A stretch of DNA of 23,891 bases, taken from NCBI GenBank assembly GCA_001773255.1, contig MEWF01000004.1, forward strand, positions 1 to 23,891, read 5' to 3'. Both the position numbers and the translations under genes were made by a program. How positions within the stretch are numbered: position 1 is the first letter of the stretch; each line of letters begins with the position of its first letter. This stretch comes from a candidate division WWE3 bacterium RIFOXYC2_FULL_42_13. GTDB lineage: Bacteria; Patescibacteriota; WWE3; UBA101185; UBA10185. Below, one piece after another: positions 6,689-14,185 of this stretch. The notes beneath the pieces were generated by a model. It was given only the letters and a program-made list of their open reading frames with translations, had not been told where the DNA came from and did no database searches.

Positions 6689-7942
6689 TTACCTGACGAA
6701 TGTCAAAGCAATTCCCTTTTTACCCATTCTTCCGGTTCTGCCTACGCGGTGAATGTAGTCTGTAAAGGTTGCCGGGGGGTCGTAGTTAATAACATGCGTA
6801 ATGTCAGGTACGTCAATTCCTCTGGAAGCAACGTCTGTAGCCACTAATATGTCTATTTCGTATTTTTTAAATTCACTCAAAACTTTTGATCGTTGTCCCA
6901 AAGATTTATTTCCGTGTAGCGAGCCCGATTTGTGCCCTCTTTTTCTAAGTTCTGTAGACACTTCTTCGGCGCCCCTTTTAGTTTTAGAGAAAATCAACAC
7001 TCTTTTGAAGTCTGCATTGACTAATAGACCGTGTAGGACGTCGATCTTACTTTTTCCTGAATCGACCCTGACTATATCCTGGTCCACATTTTTAACAGCT
7101 TCCTGTTTTTCTATTTCTACTTTATAAGGGTTTCTCAATAATGAATTTGCTACCTCTTCAGATTTTCTTGATAGAGTAGCGGAGAAAAATAATGATTGTC
7201 TTGAATTGTTTAGTTTAGCGACAATTTTTTTAACATCGTTTATAAATCCCATATCAAGCATCTCATCGACCTCGTCAAGAATGATGTTATTAAAGGTACT
7301 TAGATCCATTTGTTTTCGTTCACAAAGATCCAAAAGTCTTCCCGGAGTAGCTATAACAAAATGAGGGTCTCTTTTAATAAGTCTGATCTGCTCTGAATAG
7401 CTTGCACCTCCCATGATAACAACGTCTCTCAAATGAGTCCCGGCTATAAGTAAACTGTACTCGGTTCTGATTTGATTTATTAATTCTCTGGTAGGGGCGA
7501 TTATCAGGCATTTTTGTCCCTGGTGTTTCATAACCTTATTTATCATAGGTATGAGGTAAGCAGCAGTTTTTCCCGAACCAGTACAGGCAACTCCTAAAAC
7601 GTCCTGGCCGCTCAATATCTGGGGAATTATCTCGGCCTGAATTTTTGTGGGGTGAAGATAGGCCTTTTTAGAAATATTTTTTTGCAACGATTGAACCAAA
7701 GTGTAGTCGCTAAAAGTCATGGTAGGAACGTATATAGACTCAGATTCGCCCCTTACGGCCTTAGAAACGAACAAATCAGTGTTTATATAAGAACCGGAAT
7801 AGGGGTTTCTTCTTTGAAACCTACCTGACCCGAACCCGCCGGAACCTCCGTAATTACTATTAGACCCGTAATTACGGGCACCTCCGAACTTTCTTCGGGT
7901 GCGTGCAAACCTATCACTATGTCCATAACTTTTAGTATGCAT
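6689..7942 (-). CDS. DEAD-box ATP-dependent RNA helicase
   Basis: Unwinds or remodels RNA using ATP; likely roles are ribosome assembly or RNA turnover. All core motifs are present: Q motif region 77-103, motif I A-C-T-G-S-G-K-T at 119-126, Ia P-T-R-E-L at 150-154, Ib T-P-G-R at 199-202, motif II as D-E-V-D at 223-226 (V in place of A), III S-A-T at 254-256, V A-T-D-V-A-S-R-G-I-D at 368-377, and VI H-R-V-G-R-T-G-R at 398-405. Residues 1-55 are rich in G, R, N, S and Y, a disordered RNA-binding tail placed at the N-terminus; nothing follows the helicase core. It lies 79 bases after typA on the same strand and has its own extended -10. The RhlE/CsdA group is closest, but subfamily is uncertain. 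Confidence 0.95.
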   Translation of the reverse strand: MHTKSYGHSDRFARTRRKFGGARNYGSNSNYGGSGGFGSGRFQRRNPYSGSYINTDLFVSKAVRGESESIYVPTMTFSDYTLVQSLQKNISKKAYLHPTKIQAEIIPQILSGQDVLGVACTGSGKTAAYLIPMINKVMKHQGQKCLIIAPTRELINQIRTEYSLLIAGTHLRDVVIMGGASYSEQIRLIKRDPHFVIATPGRLLDLCERKQMDLSTFNNIILDEVDEMLDMGFINDVKKIVAKLNNSRQSLFFSATLSRKSEEVANSLLRNPYKVEIEKQEAVKNVDQDIVRVDSGKSKIDVLHGLLVNADFKRVLIFSKTKRGAEEVSTELRKRGHKSGSLHGNKSLGQRSKVLSEFKKYEIDILVATDVASRGIDVPDITHVINYDPPATFTDYIHRVGRTGRMGKKGIALTFVR

Positions 7943-7997
7943 ATGTTTTAGTGGGGAAAGAGAAAAAACGAGTTAATCTCAATCAGACACATCAATA

Positions 7998-8006
7998 AGT
8001 ATAACA
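7998..8006 (-). promoter_or_regulatory. Extended -10 promoter of the helicase gene
   Basis: The minus strand reads TGTTATACT (TG-N-TATACT) in the gap between typA and the helicase gene. It would give a leader of about 50 bases without an obvious Shine-Dalgarno site, and allow expression independent of typA. Confidence 0.55.
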
Positions 8007-8021
8007 CTATCGGGGATTTAT

Positions 8022-9854
8022 TCAAACTGCCCTTGCGGCCGTCCTTCTTCTTAAAGTAGGGTCCAGGATCTTTTTTCTTAATCTAAGGGACGCCGGGGTT
8101 ATCTCCAAAAGCTCGTCATCCTCTAAAAGGCCTAAGTACTGCTCTAAACTCATGTCTACCGGGGGAGGAATGGTGATGCCTTCTTCCCCGACAGATCTAT
8201 TATTAGTCAATTGTTTCTCTTTGCATACGTTAACTTCGACATCCTCGTCCCTGCCGTTCAAACCTACGATCATACCCTGATAGACCATGGTCTGCGGTCC
8301 AACGAAAACGGGACCTTTTTCATGCGCAGGCAAAAGTCCGTGCGGTACAGCTTTACCGCTGTGGGAAGCTACTATCGCTCCCTTTCTAAGTTTAGGTATG
8401 GCGGGACCTATTTTTTCGTATCTTGAAAACGTTGAACTTAAGACCGCCGTACCCTTTGAAAGGGTCAGCAAAACGCTTCTTAGACCGAGAATACCTTTAG
8501 TAGCTATCTCGAAGACAAGCCGCGAGGATTCAGAAGTAAGTTCCTCCTGAGATATTAGTATCCCGTGTCTTCTTCCGAGCTCACTTTTTATTGCCCCAAT
8601 ATGAGTGTTTTCCACATCGATTGTAAGTTCCTCAATTGGTTCCATTACTACACCGTCGATAATTTTTGTGATAACCCTGGGTTTGCCGACGCTAAGCTCA
8701 AATCCTTCTCTTCTTAAAGTTTCTAAAAATACGGATAGGTGGAGTTCGCCGCGGCCTGATAAGACATACTGGCCGTCGTCTTCTATTTTAAATTTCATCG
8801 CCACGTTTGTTTGTAATTCGCGCTCTATTCTTTCCAGGATCTGGCGACCGGTTAAAAATTTACCTTCTTTTCCCAGAAACGGAGAGGTATTAGGTCCGAT
8901 CGATATGGCCAGGGTAGGTTCTTCTATTTTTATTGTAGGAAGAGCCTCGGGAGTAGCGGCATCACAAACCGTGTCACCTATATTTGTGTTTTTAATTCCG
9001 GTTATGGAAACTATATCACCTGATACCCCTACTTCGGTTTCAACCCTTTTTAGGCCTTGATTTACGAATACTTTTTCAACAACAGCCTTTTCCTGTTTTC
9101 CGTCTGCGGACATCAAAACTACGGACATTCCGGGTTTAACAACGCCTCTGGTGACCCTTCCTATGGCATACTTGCCTTTATAGTTGTCCCAATCCAGCGT
9201 TGAGACGAGCATTTGAAGGGGTTCGTTATCCCTGGATTCGGGCTGAGGAATATATTTCAAAACAGCCTCAAATATGGGGGTGAAATCTGCGGGAGCTGCA
9301 GTCAATTCCGCGAGCTTAGAAAAATCGAAATCCTTCCAGGCTTTACCGTCTCTCCCTATTGCGTACAGTATCGGGAATTCAAGCTGACTCTCATGAGTGG
9401 CAAGTTCTAAAAAAAGGTCGTAGATTTTATGCAGAGAATTTTTAACCAAAGCATCTTTTTTATCGATTTTATTTATTATCACGATTATTTTTAAACCCAG
9501 TTCCAACGCTTTTTTAAGCACAAATTTTGTCTGAGGCATCGGGCCCTCCTGAGAATCCACGACCAGTAAAGCGCCGTCAGCCATATTTAGGGTGCGTTCG
9601 ACCTCTCCTCCGAAATCGGAGTGGCCGGGGGTGTCAATAATATTGATCTTAGTGTCCTTGTAAATAACTGCCGTGTTCTTGGCTAAAATAGTGATGCCCC
9701 TTTCGCGTTCCTGGTCGTTGGAATCCAGTATTAGATCCTGCGTCATCATAGATTCGTTGTCTCTAAAGGTTTTGGACTGCTTTAACAGACCATCAACAAT
9801 AGTGGTTTTTCCGTGGTCAACGTGTGCGATTATGGCTATATTTCTTATGTTCAT
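8022..9854 (-). CDS. typA: Ribosome-associated GTPase TypA/BipA
   Basis: A translational GTPase of the EF-G type that binds ribosomes and helps 50S assembly and stress adaptation. The 610 residues are the full family length. G1 is A-H-V-D-H-G-K-T-T at 10-18, G2 contains R-G-I-T-I at 52-56, G3 is D-T-P-G-H at 74-78 and G4 is N-K-I-D at 128-131. Domain II, the EF-G-like domains III and V, and the TypA-specific C-terminal domain (including G-P-V-F-V-G-P-Q-T) follow in order. The start M-N-I-R-N-I-A matches the family. A consensus -10 lies 11 bases before the ATG, overlapped by a 15-base palindrome. The helicase gene follows on the same strand. Confidence 0.97.
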   Translation of the reverse strand: MNIRNIAIIAHVDHGKTTIVDGLLKQSKTFRDNESMMTQDLILDSNDQERERGITILAKNTAVIYKDTKINIIDTPGHSDFGGEVERTLNMADGALLVVDSQEGPMPQTKFVLKKALELGLKIIVIINKIDKKDALVKNSLHKIYDLFLELATHESQLEFPILYAIGRDGKAWKDFDFSKLAELTAAPADFTPIFEAVLKYIPQPESRDNEPLQMLVSTLDWDNYKGKYAIGRVTRGVVKPGMSVVLMSADGKQEKAVVEKVFVNQGLKRVETEVGVSGDIVSITGIKNTNIGDTVCDAATPEALPTIKIEEPTLAISIGPNTSPFLGKEGKFLTGRQILERIERELQTNVAMKFKIEDDGQYVLSGRGELHLSVFLETLRREGFELSVGKPRVITKIIDGVVMEPIEELTIDVENTHIGAIKSELGRRHGILISQEELTSESSRLVFEIATKGILGLRSVLLTLSKGTAVLSSTFSRYEKIGPAIPKLRKGAIVASHSGKAVPHGLLPAHEKGPVFVGPQTMVYQGMIVGLNGRDEDVEVNVCKEKQLTNNRSVGEEGITIPPPVDMSLEQYLGLLEDDELLEITPASLRLRKKILDPTLRRRTAARAV

Positions 9855-9871
9855 GACAATTTGTCATTATA
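9853..9871 (-). promoter_or_regulatory. typA -10 box overlapped by a palindrome (candidate operator)
   Basis: On the minus strand TATAAT (9871-9866) is followed by 11 bases and the ATG. ATGACAAATTGTCAT (9867-9853) is a palindrome with 7-bp arms and one central base. It runs from the end of the -10 box to the start codon, so it covers the transcription start and could bind a repressor or fold in the short leader. The 125-base gap before the upstream gene holds nothing else clear beyond a weak GGACA/TGTCC inverted repeat. Confidence 0.5.
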
Positions 9872-9979
9872 CACGCTATTGGATGTTGTGCTAACCGGAG
9901 ATTTGATAAATGGACAGTGTTAAATCCCACATTTTGTCCAGGCGTGTTTGTTTGAGAAACTGTTAAATACGAATCAAAA

Positions 9980-11350
9980 TTATTCCACCCAGGCAGACCT
10001 GCGATTTAACGCAGAAGTAACACTTGGGTCAATACTTCTTTTTAATCTTTCCATTTCTTTCGTGTCCCCGAACCGATGATAAATACCGAATCCTTTTTCG
10101 TTTATTTCCCGGGATGTGAAAGGTAATTTTTGAATTGCAATGTTAGAGATATTCAGTTTCTCCAGAACGGAACCAAGCTCCAGTATGTCCTCATTTGGTA
10201 TATCCTGTGGAAGCCTAACTATAATCGGATATTCAAAATCTACCTCTTTTTGAATTACTTCTGCTGTTTCGTCATTGATTAAATCTACATTAACTTTTAA
10301 TGCAGAGTGCGGAGCTTCATTATTGGCCACATTTATAAAGTACCTCAGCCCCTCAAAATTTACGCCAAGCCTCATTCCTGTTGGTCTCATATCTTTACCT
10401 AATATATTTACCTGCGAACCTCTTCTGTCATAAAGAGCTGCGTCAGCCGCTCTATCGTTTTTTTCCTGTTCGGAAAGTCCGAAAGTGTTAAATTCCTGAA
10501 CCATACTTAATTTGAGAGCATTTGTCCAATCTTTTACTTCGGAAGGAGTGTAAGCTTTTACCTCGATCACTCCGATTATTTTACCCTCAGTGTCTTCTAG
10601 AAATTCATCCGGGAGGGTGGTAGCAACGTACGCGGGCTCGGCGTGATTCTCGATAAGAGTTTTAAGTATCGTAGTGTCCCGTTTATCTGTTACTGACAAG
10701 GCTTCAGATAACAATTTATTTTGTGTTTTGCCTTTCTTACCGCTCAGGAGGTGTCCCTGATTTTGAATGTGCCACCTTATTAACTGGTCTCTTCCCGTAT
10801 TTCTTACGTTCATCTTTTTCTCAATGTTTTCGTAATCAACGAGTGCGGTTATGGTGTCTTTTTTCAGTGTGTTTACTTCATCGCCAGTTAGGTAACCCGT
10901 TTCGCTTTCTTTGGGGAGGATTTCCTGCGCCCTGGTCTCGAAAAAATTATTTACTAAAACTGCGTCCTTTCTTAAACCGCCCATCTCTATGTAATAGTCA
11001 TACGGGTCAATGGCGACACTCGCGGGTAAAAATTCTTTCAATCTGTAAACAGTTTCACACTCGGAAGGCTCTAACTTTTTGCTTAGCATCTCTGCCACAA
11101 CGCCTCTCACATTAGCAACGGTGTATTTTACCTTTGCTTCCGTACTTTCTGAGCGCAATTTATCTGTAGCTTCTTTGATGATAGATAGAACATCGCTTGC
11201 ACGTTTGCCGCCGGAGTGCGCCCCATTCTCATATAAATAGTTTTCGGATTTTTCCCTTGCTGACGCGGTTTGTTCAGGAGCCGGTGCCTCCGTGAGCGGC
11301 ACGTACGACGGTTCAAGTTCCGCTAAAGATTCCAAAGTTTCGACGGGCAT
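9980..11350 (-). CDS. Orphan protein with a PD-(D/E)xK-like motif (456 residues)
   Basis: I do not recognise a named family. There is no signal peptide or membrane helix, so it should be cytoplasmic. Residues 1-45 look disordered (rich in E, P and A); 45-235 are mainly helical. At 247-265 the sequence P-D, about 14 residues, then V-I-E-V-K (P247-D248 and E263-V-K265, with a G-K turn at 256-257) has the layout of a PD-(D/E)xK nuclease core such as Hjc-type resolvases. A helix with Q285 follows, then further strands (I-I-V-R-L-P near 372-380). Nuclease activity is inference from this one motif. The ATG is preceded at 5 bases by TATAAT. The gene is divergent from the phosphodiester glycosidase gene, 46 bases away, and upstream of typA. 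Confidence 0.7.
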   Translation of the reverse strand: MPVETLESLAELEPSYVPLTEAPAPEQTASAREKSENYLYENGAHSGGKRASDVLSIIKEATDKLRSESTEAKVKYTVANVRGVVAEMLSKKLEPSECETVYRLKEFLPASVAIDPYDYYIEMGGLRKDAVLVNNFFETRAQEILPKESETGYLTGDEVNTLKKDTITALVDYENIEKKMNVRNTGRDQLIRWHIQNQGHLLSGKKGKTQNKLLSEALSVTDKRDTTILKTLIENHAEPAYVATTLPDEFLEDTEGKIIGVIEVKAYTPSEVKDWTNALKLSMVQEFNTFGLSEQEKNDRAADAALYDRRGSQVNILGKDMRPTGMRLGVNFEGLRYFINVANNEAPHSALKVNVDLINDETAEVIQKEVDFEYPIIVRLPQDIPNEDILELGSVLEKLNISNIAIQKLPFTSREINEKGFGIYHRFGDTKEMERLKRSIDPSVTSALNRRSAWVE

Positions 11351-11355
11351 GCCTA

Positions 11356-11361
11356 ATTATA
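11356..11361 (-). promoter_or_regulatory. -10 box, leaderless start of the 456-residue orphan
   Basis: A consensus TATAAT on the minus strand ends 5 bases before the ATG at 11350. It lies back to back with the promoter of the divergent gene. Confidence 0.6.
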
Positions 11362-11380
11362 TACAGGAAATCGTGTCTGT

Positions 11381-11389
11381 TGCTATAAT
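11381..11389 (+). promoter_or_regulatory. Extended -10 promoter, leaderless start of the phosphodiester glycosidase gene
   Basis: TGCTATAAT is a perfect extended -10 box. Seven bases follow before the GTG at 11397, so the predicted transcription start coincides with the start codon. There is no Shine-Dalgarno site. Confidence 0.7.
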
Positions 11390-11396
11390 TTTATAG

Positions 11397-12602
11397 GTGA
11401 AAATACTGTCCATTCTCAGGAAATTGAAGTTTGTGGGGTTTTTGGCAATTTCCTTAGTCCTTATAGGAGGACTGGTATATCTAAATCTCAGGCTTATTAG
11501 CACTGAAAAATCATTGTCAGATATTAAATCGTCTCAAACTAACTTGCGCGAAAACTTTTCAGACGCCTTGTTCGAAGACCACTTGAAAGTTACAAATGCA
11601 ATGATCGCCGAAGCTTCTTTTACATCTTTGCAAAAAGAGTTGGAAACAATAAAAGCAAAAGAAACATCCGATGAAAAAACAATAAAAGATGTTTATGACG
11701 CCCTTCTTATTCTTGAACAAAAAATAAACAGAAACGTAAAAGCCGGTTTAAAGTCCCCGGATCTTACGGAGCAAAAAGATGCGTGGGGAGATTTTTTGAT
11801 GAAAAAAGATTTCGCCTCAATAATGACGGGTATCAACGAACAGACCACCGCCTTGGACAAAGATTATTCGGCTTATTTAGCCAAACTGGAGCAAACAAGA
11901 GTGGCAGCATCCGGGTACAGTTATCAAACGGTACAAACGGAGAGAGGTAGCTTCGGTGCACACATAATTAAGCTACCTTTAAATGAAGTAAAAGTAAAAA
12001 CGGTCTCTGCCTCATCCGGCTCCTGTTCTAACGACTGCGATACCAAGAGCCTTGCCGATTACGTCAAAGGAAGCGGAGGATTTGCGGGCATGAACGGTTC
12101 TTATTTCTGCCCTCCTGACTATGGTTCCTGCGACGGAAAAATAAATTCTTTCGATTTTGCCTTATATGACAGCGATGAAGGAAAGTGGGAACATAAAGAC
12201 GCGCTCACGTGGTTTGATACCGGATTAATGACATTTAACGGCGGGAGTCCCTCTTTTTACAGAAAAACCTCGGATTACGGCGGTGGGGGAGTTACCGCCG
12301 GGATTTCAAACTATCCGTCGCTTGTTAAGGACGGAGATATAGTTGTTGACGGTGACAAGCTCACTTCTTATCAAAAAGACATAAAGGGAACGCGCGGAGT
12401 TATCGGAGTCGGCGGCGAGAATTTATATCTTGCCATAGTGAACAGTGCGACCGTTATCGATGCGGCCTACGTCATCAGGTCACTAGGTGCAAAACATGCA
12501 TTGAATCTGGATGGCGGGGGTTCATCGGCAATGTATATTAACGGCAAATATATAGTAGGACCGGGGAGGAGTCTGCCCAACGCAATTGTCTTAACAAAAT
12601 AG
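11397..12602 (+). CDS. Membrane-anchored phosphodiester glycosidase (NAGPA domain) with coiled-coil stalk
   Basis: Residues about 12-33 form one transmembrane helix, 34-165 a charged, probably coiled-coil stalk, and 180-401 a NAGPA domain. The family includes the mammalian uncovering enzyme, which removes GlcNAc from a phosphodiester, and bacterial proteins tied to cell-wall sugars. Visible hallmarks are G-M-N-G-S-Y-F near 235-241, G-V-I-G-V-G near 335-340 and L-N-L-D-G-G-G-S-S-A-M-Y at 369-380, with the conserved D372. Four cysteines between about 209 and 250 could form two disulfides, in line with an extracellular location. The GTG start is set by the promoter. A membrane-anchored acidic protein begins 47 bases downstream on the same strand. 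Confidence 0.85.
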   Translation: MKILSILRKLKFVGFLAISLVLIGGLVYLNLRLISTEKSLSDIKSSQTNLRENFSDALFEDHLKVTNAMIAEASFTSLQKELETIKAKETSDEKTIKDVYDALLILEQKINRNVKAGLKSPDLTEQKDAWGDFLMKKDFASIMTGINEQTTALDKDYSAYLAKLEQTRVAASGYSYQTVQTERGSFGAHIIKLPLNEVKVKTVSASSGSCSNDCDTKSLADYVKGSGGFAGMNGSYFCPPDYGSCDGKINSFDFALYDSDEGKWEHKDALTWFDTGLMTFNGGSPSFYRKTSDYGGGGVTAGISNYPSLVKDGDIVVDGDKLTSYQKDIKGTRGVIGVGGENLYLAIVNSATVIDAAYVIRSLGAKHALNLDGGGSSAMYINGKYIVGPGRSLPNAIVLTK

Positions 12603-12625
12603 ACTTTTGAGGTTTGACATATAGA

Positions 12626-12631
12626 TATAAT
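12626..12631 (+). promoter_or_regulatory. -10 box of the acidic protein gene
   Basis: TATAAT lies 17 bases before the ATG at 12649, giving a predicted leader of about 10 bases. No convincing -35 is placed correctly, although TTGACA occurs just 6 bases upstream of the box. Confidence 0.4.
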
Positions 12632-12648
12632 TCGCCCAGAATTTTAGT

Positions 12649-13365
12649 ATGAATAGAAAATTAACAAAACCTAAAAGTTCGATAGCATTATATAGTTTTA
12701 CCCTTGTAATGGTGCTCGCCTTAATGATGGTTTTTTCGGGATCAATATACGGATCCTACAGACTTTCCCAAGCTCTGGCAAAGAGCGATTCAAGCGTGTT
12801 GTCAGACGACGACGAAAGAGAAGGTAGCAACGAAGGATCGGAAGAAGATGAAGATTCCGATGAGGTTGAAGACGACAACGAAATAGACGATGTCGATGAA
12901 AACGAGCCGGAAGACGAGGATGAGGCAGATGACATCGATGAGGACGACTCGGAGGATTCTGACGAACTCGAGGACGAAGACGAATTAGAAGATGAGGACG
13001 AGATAGATGATGACAGTTTAAAGGATGAACTCGAGAACTTTGTTGAATCGCAAAAAGACCTTCAGGAAGAATCTATCGACCAGCTTGAGAAAATTTCCGA
13101 AAGAAGCGGAGTTGTAAAGTTCCTGGTCGGACCCAACTTTGAATCCATCAGGAAACTTCAGGAGGTTATTGACGCAAACACACGAATGCTACAACAGATA
13201 CAGCAACTAAGGAGTCAGGCTTTAACTCCGGAAGAACAGCAGGCTTTAGACACGCTTTCAAACTCAATTGAAAATCAGAATGAAGTTATTAACACGCAGC
13301 TCGGTGAGCAAGAAGGCGGATTCTCACTGTTCGGCTGGTTAGTACGCCTACTCTCCAGAGACTAA
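12649..13365 (+). CDS. Membrane-anchored, highly acidic low-complexity protein
   Basis: Family not recognised. Residues 1-10 are basic and 12-36 form a transmembrane or signal-anchor helix, so the rest should be outside. Residues 53-122 are almost entirely D and E with a few S, N, I, V, A and L, in irregular E-D-E-D-E-L style units. Residues about 123-215 are helical and coiled-coil-like, with Q-rich heptads. The end, G-G-F-S-L-F-G-W-L-V-R-L-L-S-R-D, is a short amphipathic segment that might touch a membrane. The acidic block could bind cations or act as a charged spacer; this is inference. It follows the NAGPA gene and ends at a bidirectional hairpin. Confidence 0.8.
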   Translation: MNRKLTKPKSSIALYSFTLVMVLALMMVFSGSIYGSYRLSQALAKSDSSVLSDDDEREGSNEGSEEDEDSDEVEDDNEIDDVDENEPEDEDEADDIDEDDSEDSDELEDEDELEDEDEIDDDSLKDELENFVESQKDLQEESIDQLEKISERSGVVKFLVGPNFESIRKLQEVIDANTRMLQQIQQLRSQALTPEEQQALDTLSNSIENQNEVINTQLGEQEGGFSLFGWLVRLLSRD

Positions 13366-13420
13366 AAAAAGAAGGCCTCATTGCAAAAGAAATCTATTAT
13401 GATTTCCATGCTTTGAGGCC
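13366..13420. terminator. Long hairpin terminator between convergent genes
   Basis: GGCCTCA (13374-13380) pairs with TGAGGCC (13414-13420), and an inner GAAATC pairs with GATTTC, with an internal loop between. On the minus strand the outer stem is followed by TTCTTTTTTT, giving a strong terminator for the 117-residue gene. It may also end the acidic protein gene on the plus strand, where the T-run is poor. Confidence 0.7.
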
Positions 13421-13427
13421 ACATTAG

Positions 13428-13781
13428 TTAACGAAACCGGATTTTTTCCAAGCCCTCGACAACCGTTTTTGTAATGTCCGCAACGGTAAGAGTAGGAGGT
13501 TCTGTTTGCCCGCTTGAGTTGATTGTCCACGTGCAAATTTCCAAATAGGTTTTGGAAACAACGGCAGTAATTTTTACCACCGGGTAATCCGTGATCCTAG
13601 GATTGGTTTCGCTCCCATAACGTATAGCCTCTATCTTCCCGGGAGCCATGGTGTTCACGGTGTTTGTTATTAAGCGAATTAAGGCAAGAACCTTTTTACG
13701 GTTTTCCACTGCCTCTTTTTCATCCGCTTCCTTTTGGAGCTTCTCCAGATTCCGGTGAATCGCTTTCAAGTCGTCTTCCAT
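13428..13781 (-). CDS. Small hypothetical protein (117 residues)
   Basis: Family not recognised. Residues 1-40 are a charged, coiled-coil-like helix (rich in E and K). From about 45 the sequence turns to alternating strands (I-E-A-I-R-Y-G, V-V-K-I-T-A-V-V-S, L-E-I-C-T-W-T-I), and a helix ends the chain. It has no signal peptide or membrane helix. The start is fixed by AAGGAGGAGAG, with GGAG 5 bases before ATG. It has its own -10 and a strong terminator. It is the third small gene in the window with this expression layout; I see no sequence similarity among the three proteins. Confidence 0.75.
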   Translation of the reverse strand: MEDDLKAIHRNLEKLQKEADEKEAVENRKKVLALIRLITNTVNTMAPGKIEAIRYGSETNPRITDYPVVKITAVVSKTYLEICTWTINSSGQTEPPTLTVADITKTVVEGLEKIRFR

Positions 13782-13792
13782 CTCTCCTCCTT
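13782..13792 (-). promoter_or_regulatory. Strong Shine-Dalgarno site
   Basis: AAGGAGGAGAG on the minus strand lies directly before the ATG at 13781. Counting the first GGAG (13790-13787), the spacing is exactly 5 bases. Confidence 0.7.
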
Positions 13793-13814
13793 CTAGTTAT
13801 TGATTGTTTCCGGC

Positions 13815-13820
13815 ATAGTA
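13815..13820 (-). promoter_or_regulatory. Candidate -10 box of the 117-residue gene
   Basis: TACTAT on the minus strand is followed directly by GCCGGAAAC and lies 33 bases before the ATG. The sequence closely resembles TACAATGCCGAAAAT upstream of the gene at 3789. Confidence 0.5.
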
Positions 13821-13924
13821 CTTCACTTTCTTCCAAAGATCAACCCATAGCATCCAATAATTCTATTGACTACCTGTATCGGCCGAATTAAACTCTATTC
13901 AATGTTCGGGTTTCCTTCGCATAT

Positions 13925-14185
13925 ATGATTACGAAGATAAAGGCGCCGGTATCTGTTATATCCGTGTATGACCACAAAAAGAGGGTTTTTAGGCCCTCTG
14001 CGGTCATTTGGGAAGGGCGCCGGTACAAAATCGTAAAATTAGGTTACCACCACGCTTTCCGAACCGGAAAGACCTTTTTTCATGTGTTTTCGGCCGCATC
14101 AGAAACCGTTTACTTTAAATTAGTCCTAAATACCGATAATTTGTCTTGGGAGGTGGAGGAAATATCGGATGGACAAGCTGACTAA
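13925..14185 (+). CDS. Small DUF6504-like protein upstream of the Y-family polymerase
   Basis: An 86-residue protein rich in beta-strands. The pattern R-P-S-A-V-I-W-E-G-R-R-Y-K-I-V-K-L, then G-K-T-F-F-H-V-F, then Y-F-K-L-V-L and S-W-E-V-E-E-I, resembles DUF6504, a domain usually fused to or encoded beside Y-family polymerases. I judge this by eye. Its end overlaps the polymerase gene by 17 bases in another frame, so the two are very likely transcribed together and translationally coupled. A role as an accessory factor in translesion synthesis is inference. No Shine-Dalgarno or convincing -10 is visible just before the ATG. Confidence 0.7.
   Translation: MITKIKAPVSVISVYDHKKRVFRPSAVIWEGRRYKIVKLGYHHAFRTGKTFFHVFSAASETVYFKLVLNTDNLSWEVEEISDGQAD

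Noticed and set aside
8605..9060. A 151-codon plus-strand open frame within typA
   Set aside because: It is antisense to a strongly conserved gene, has no promoter or Shine-Dalgarno, and its translation is unlike a protein family.
9904..9945. Terminator after the 456-residue orphan
   Set aside because: GGACA/TGTCC can pair, but the stem is short and bulged and no T-run follows on the minus strand.
10723..11115. A 130-codon plus-strand open frame within the 456-residue orphan
   Set aside because: Antisense shadow rich in S, R, L and C with no expression signals; the minus-strand gene has a clear promoter and plausible protein composition.
12805..13020. Possible tandem repeat or CRISPR-like array
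   Set aside because: The periodic GAn/GAy-rich sequence simply encodes D/E codons; there are no regular repeats and spacers.
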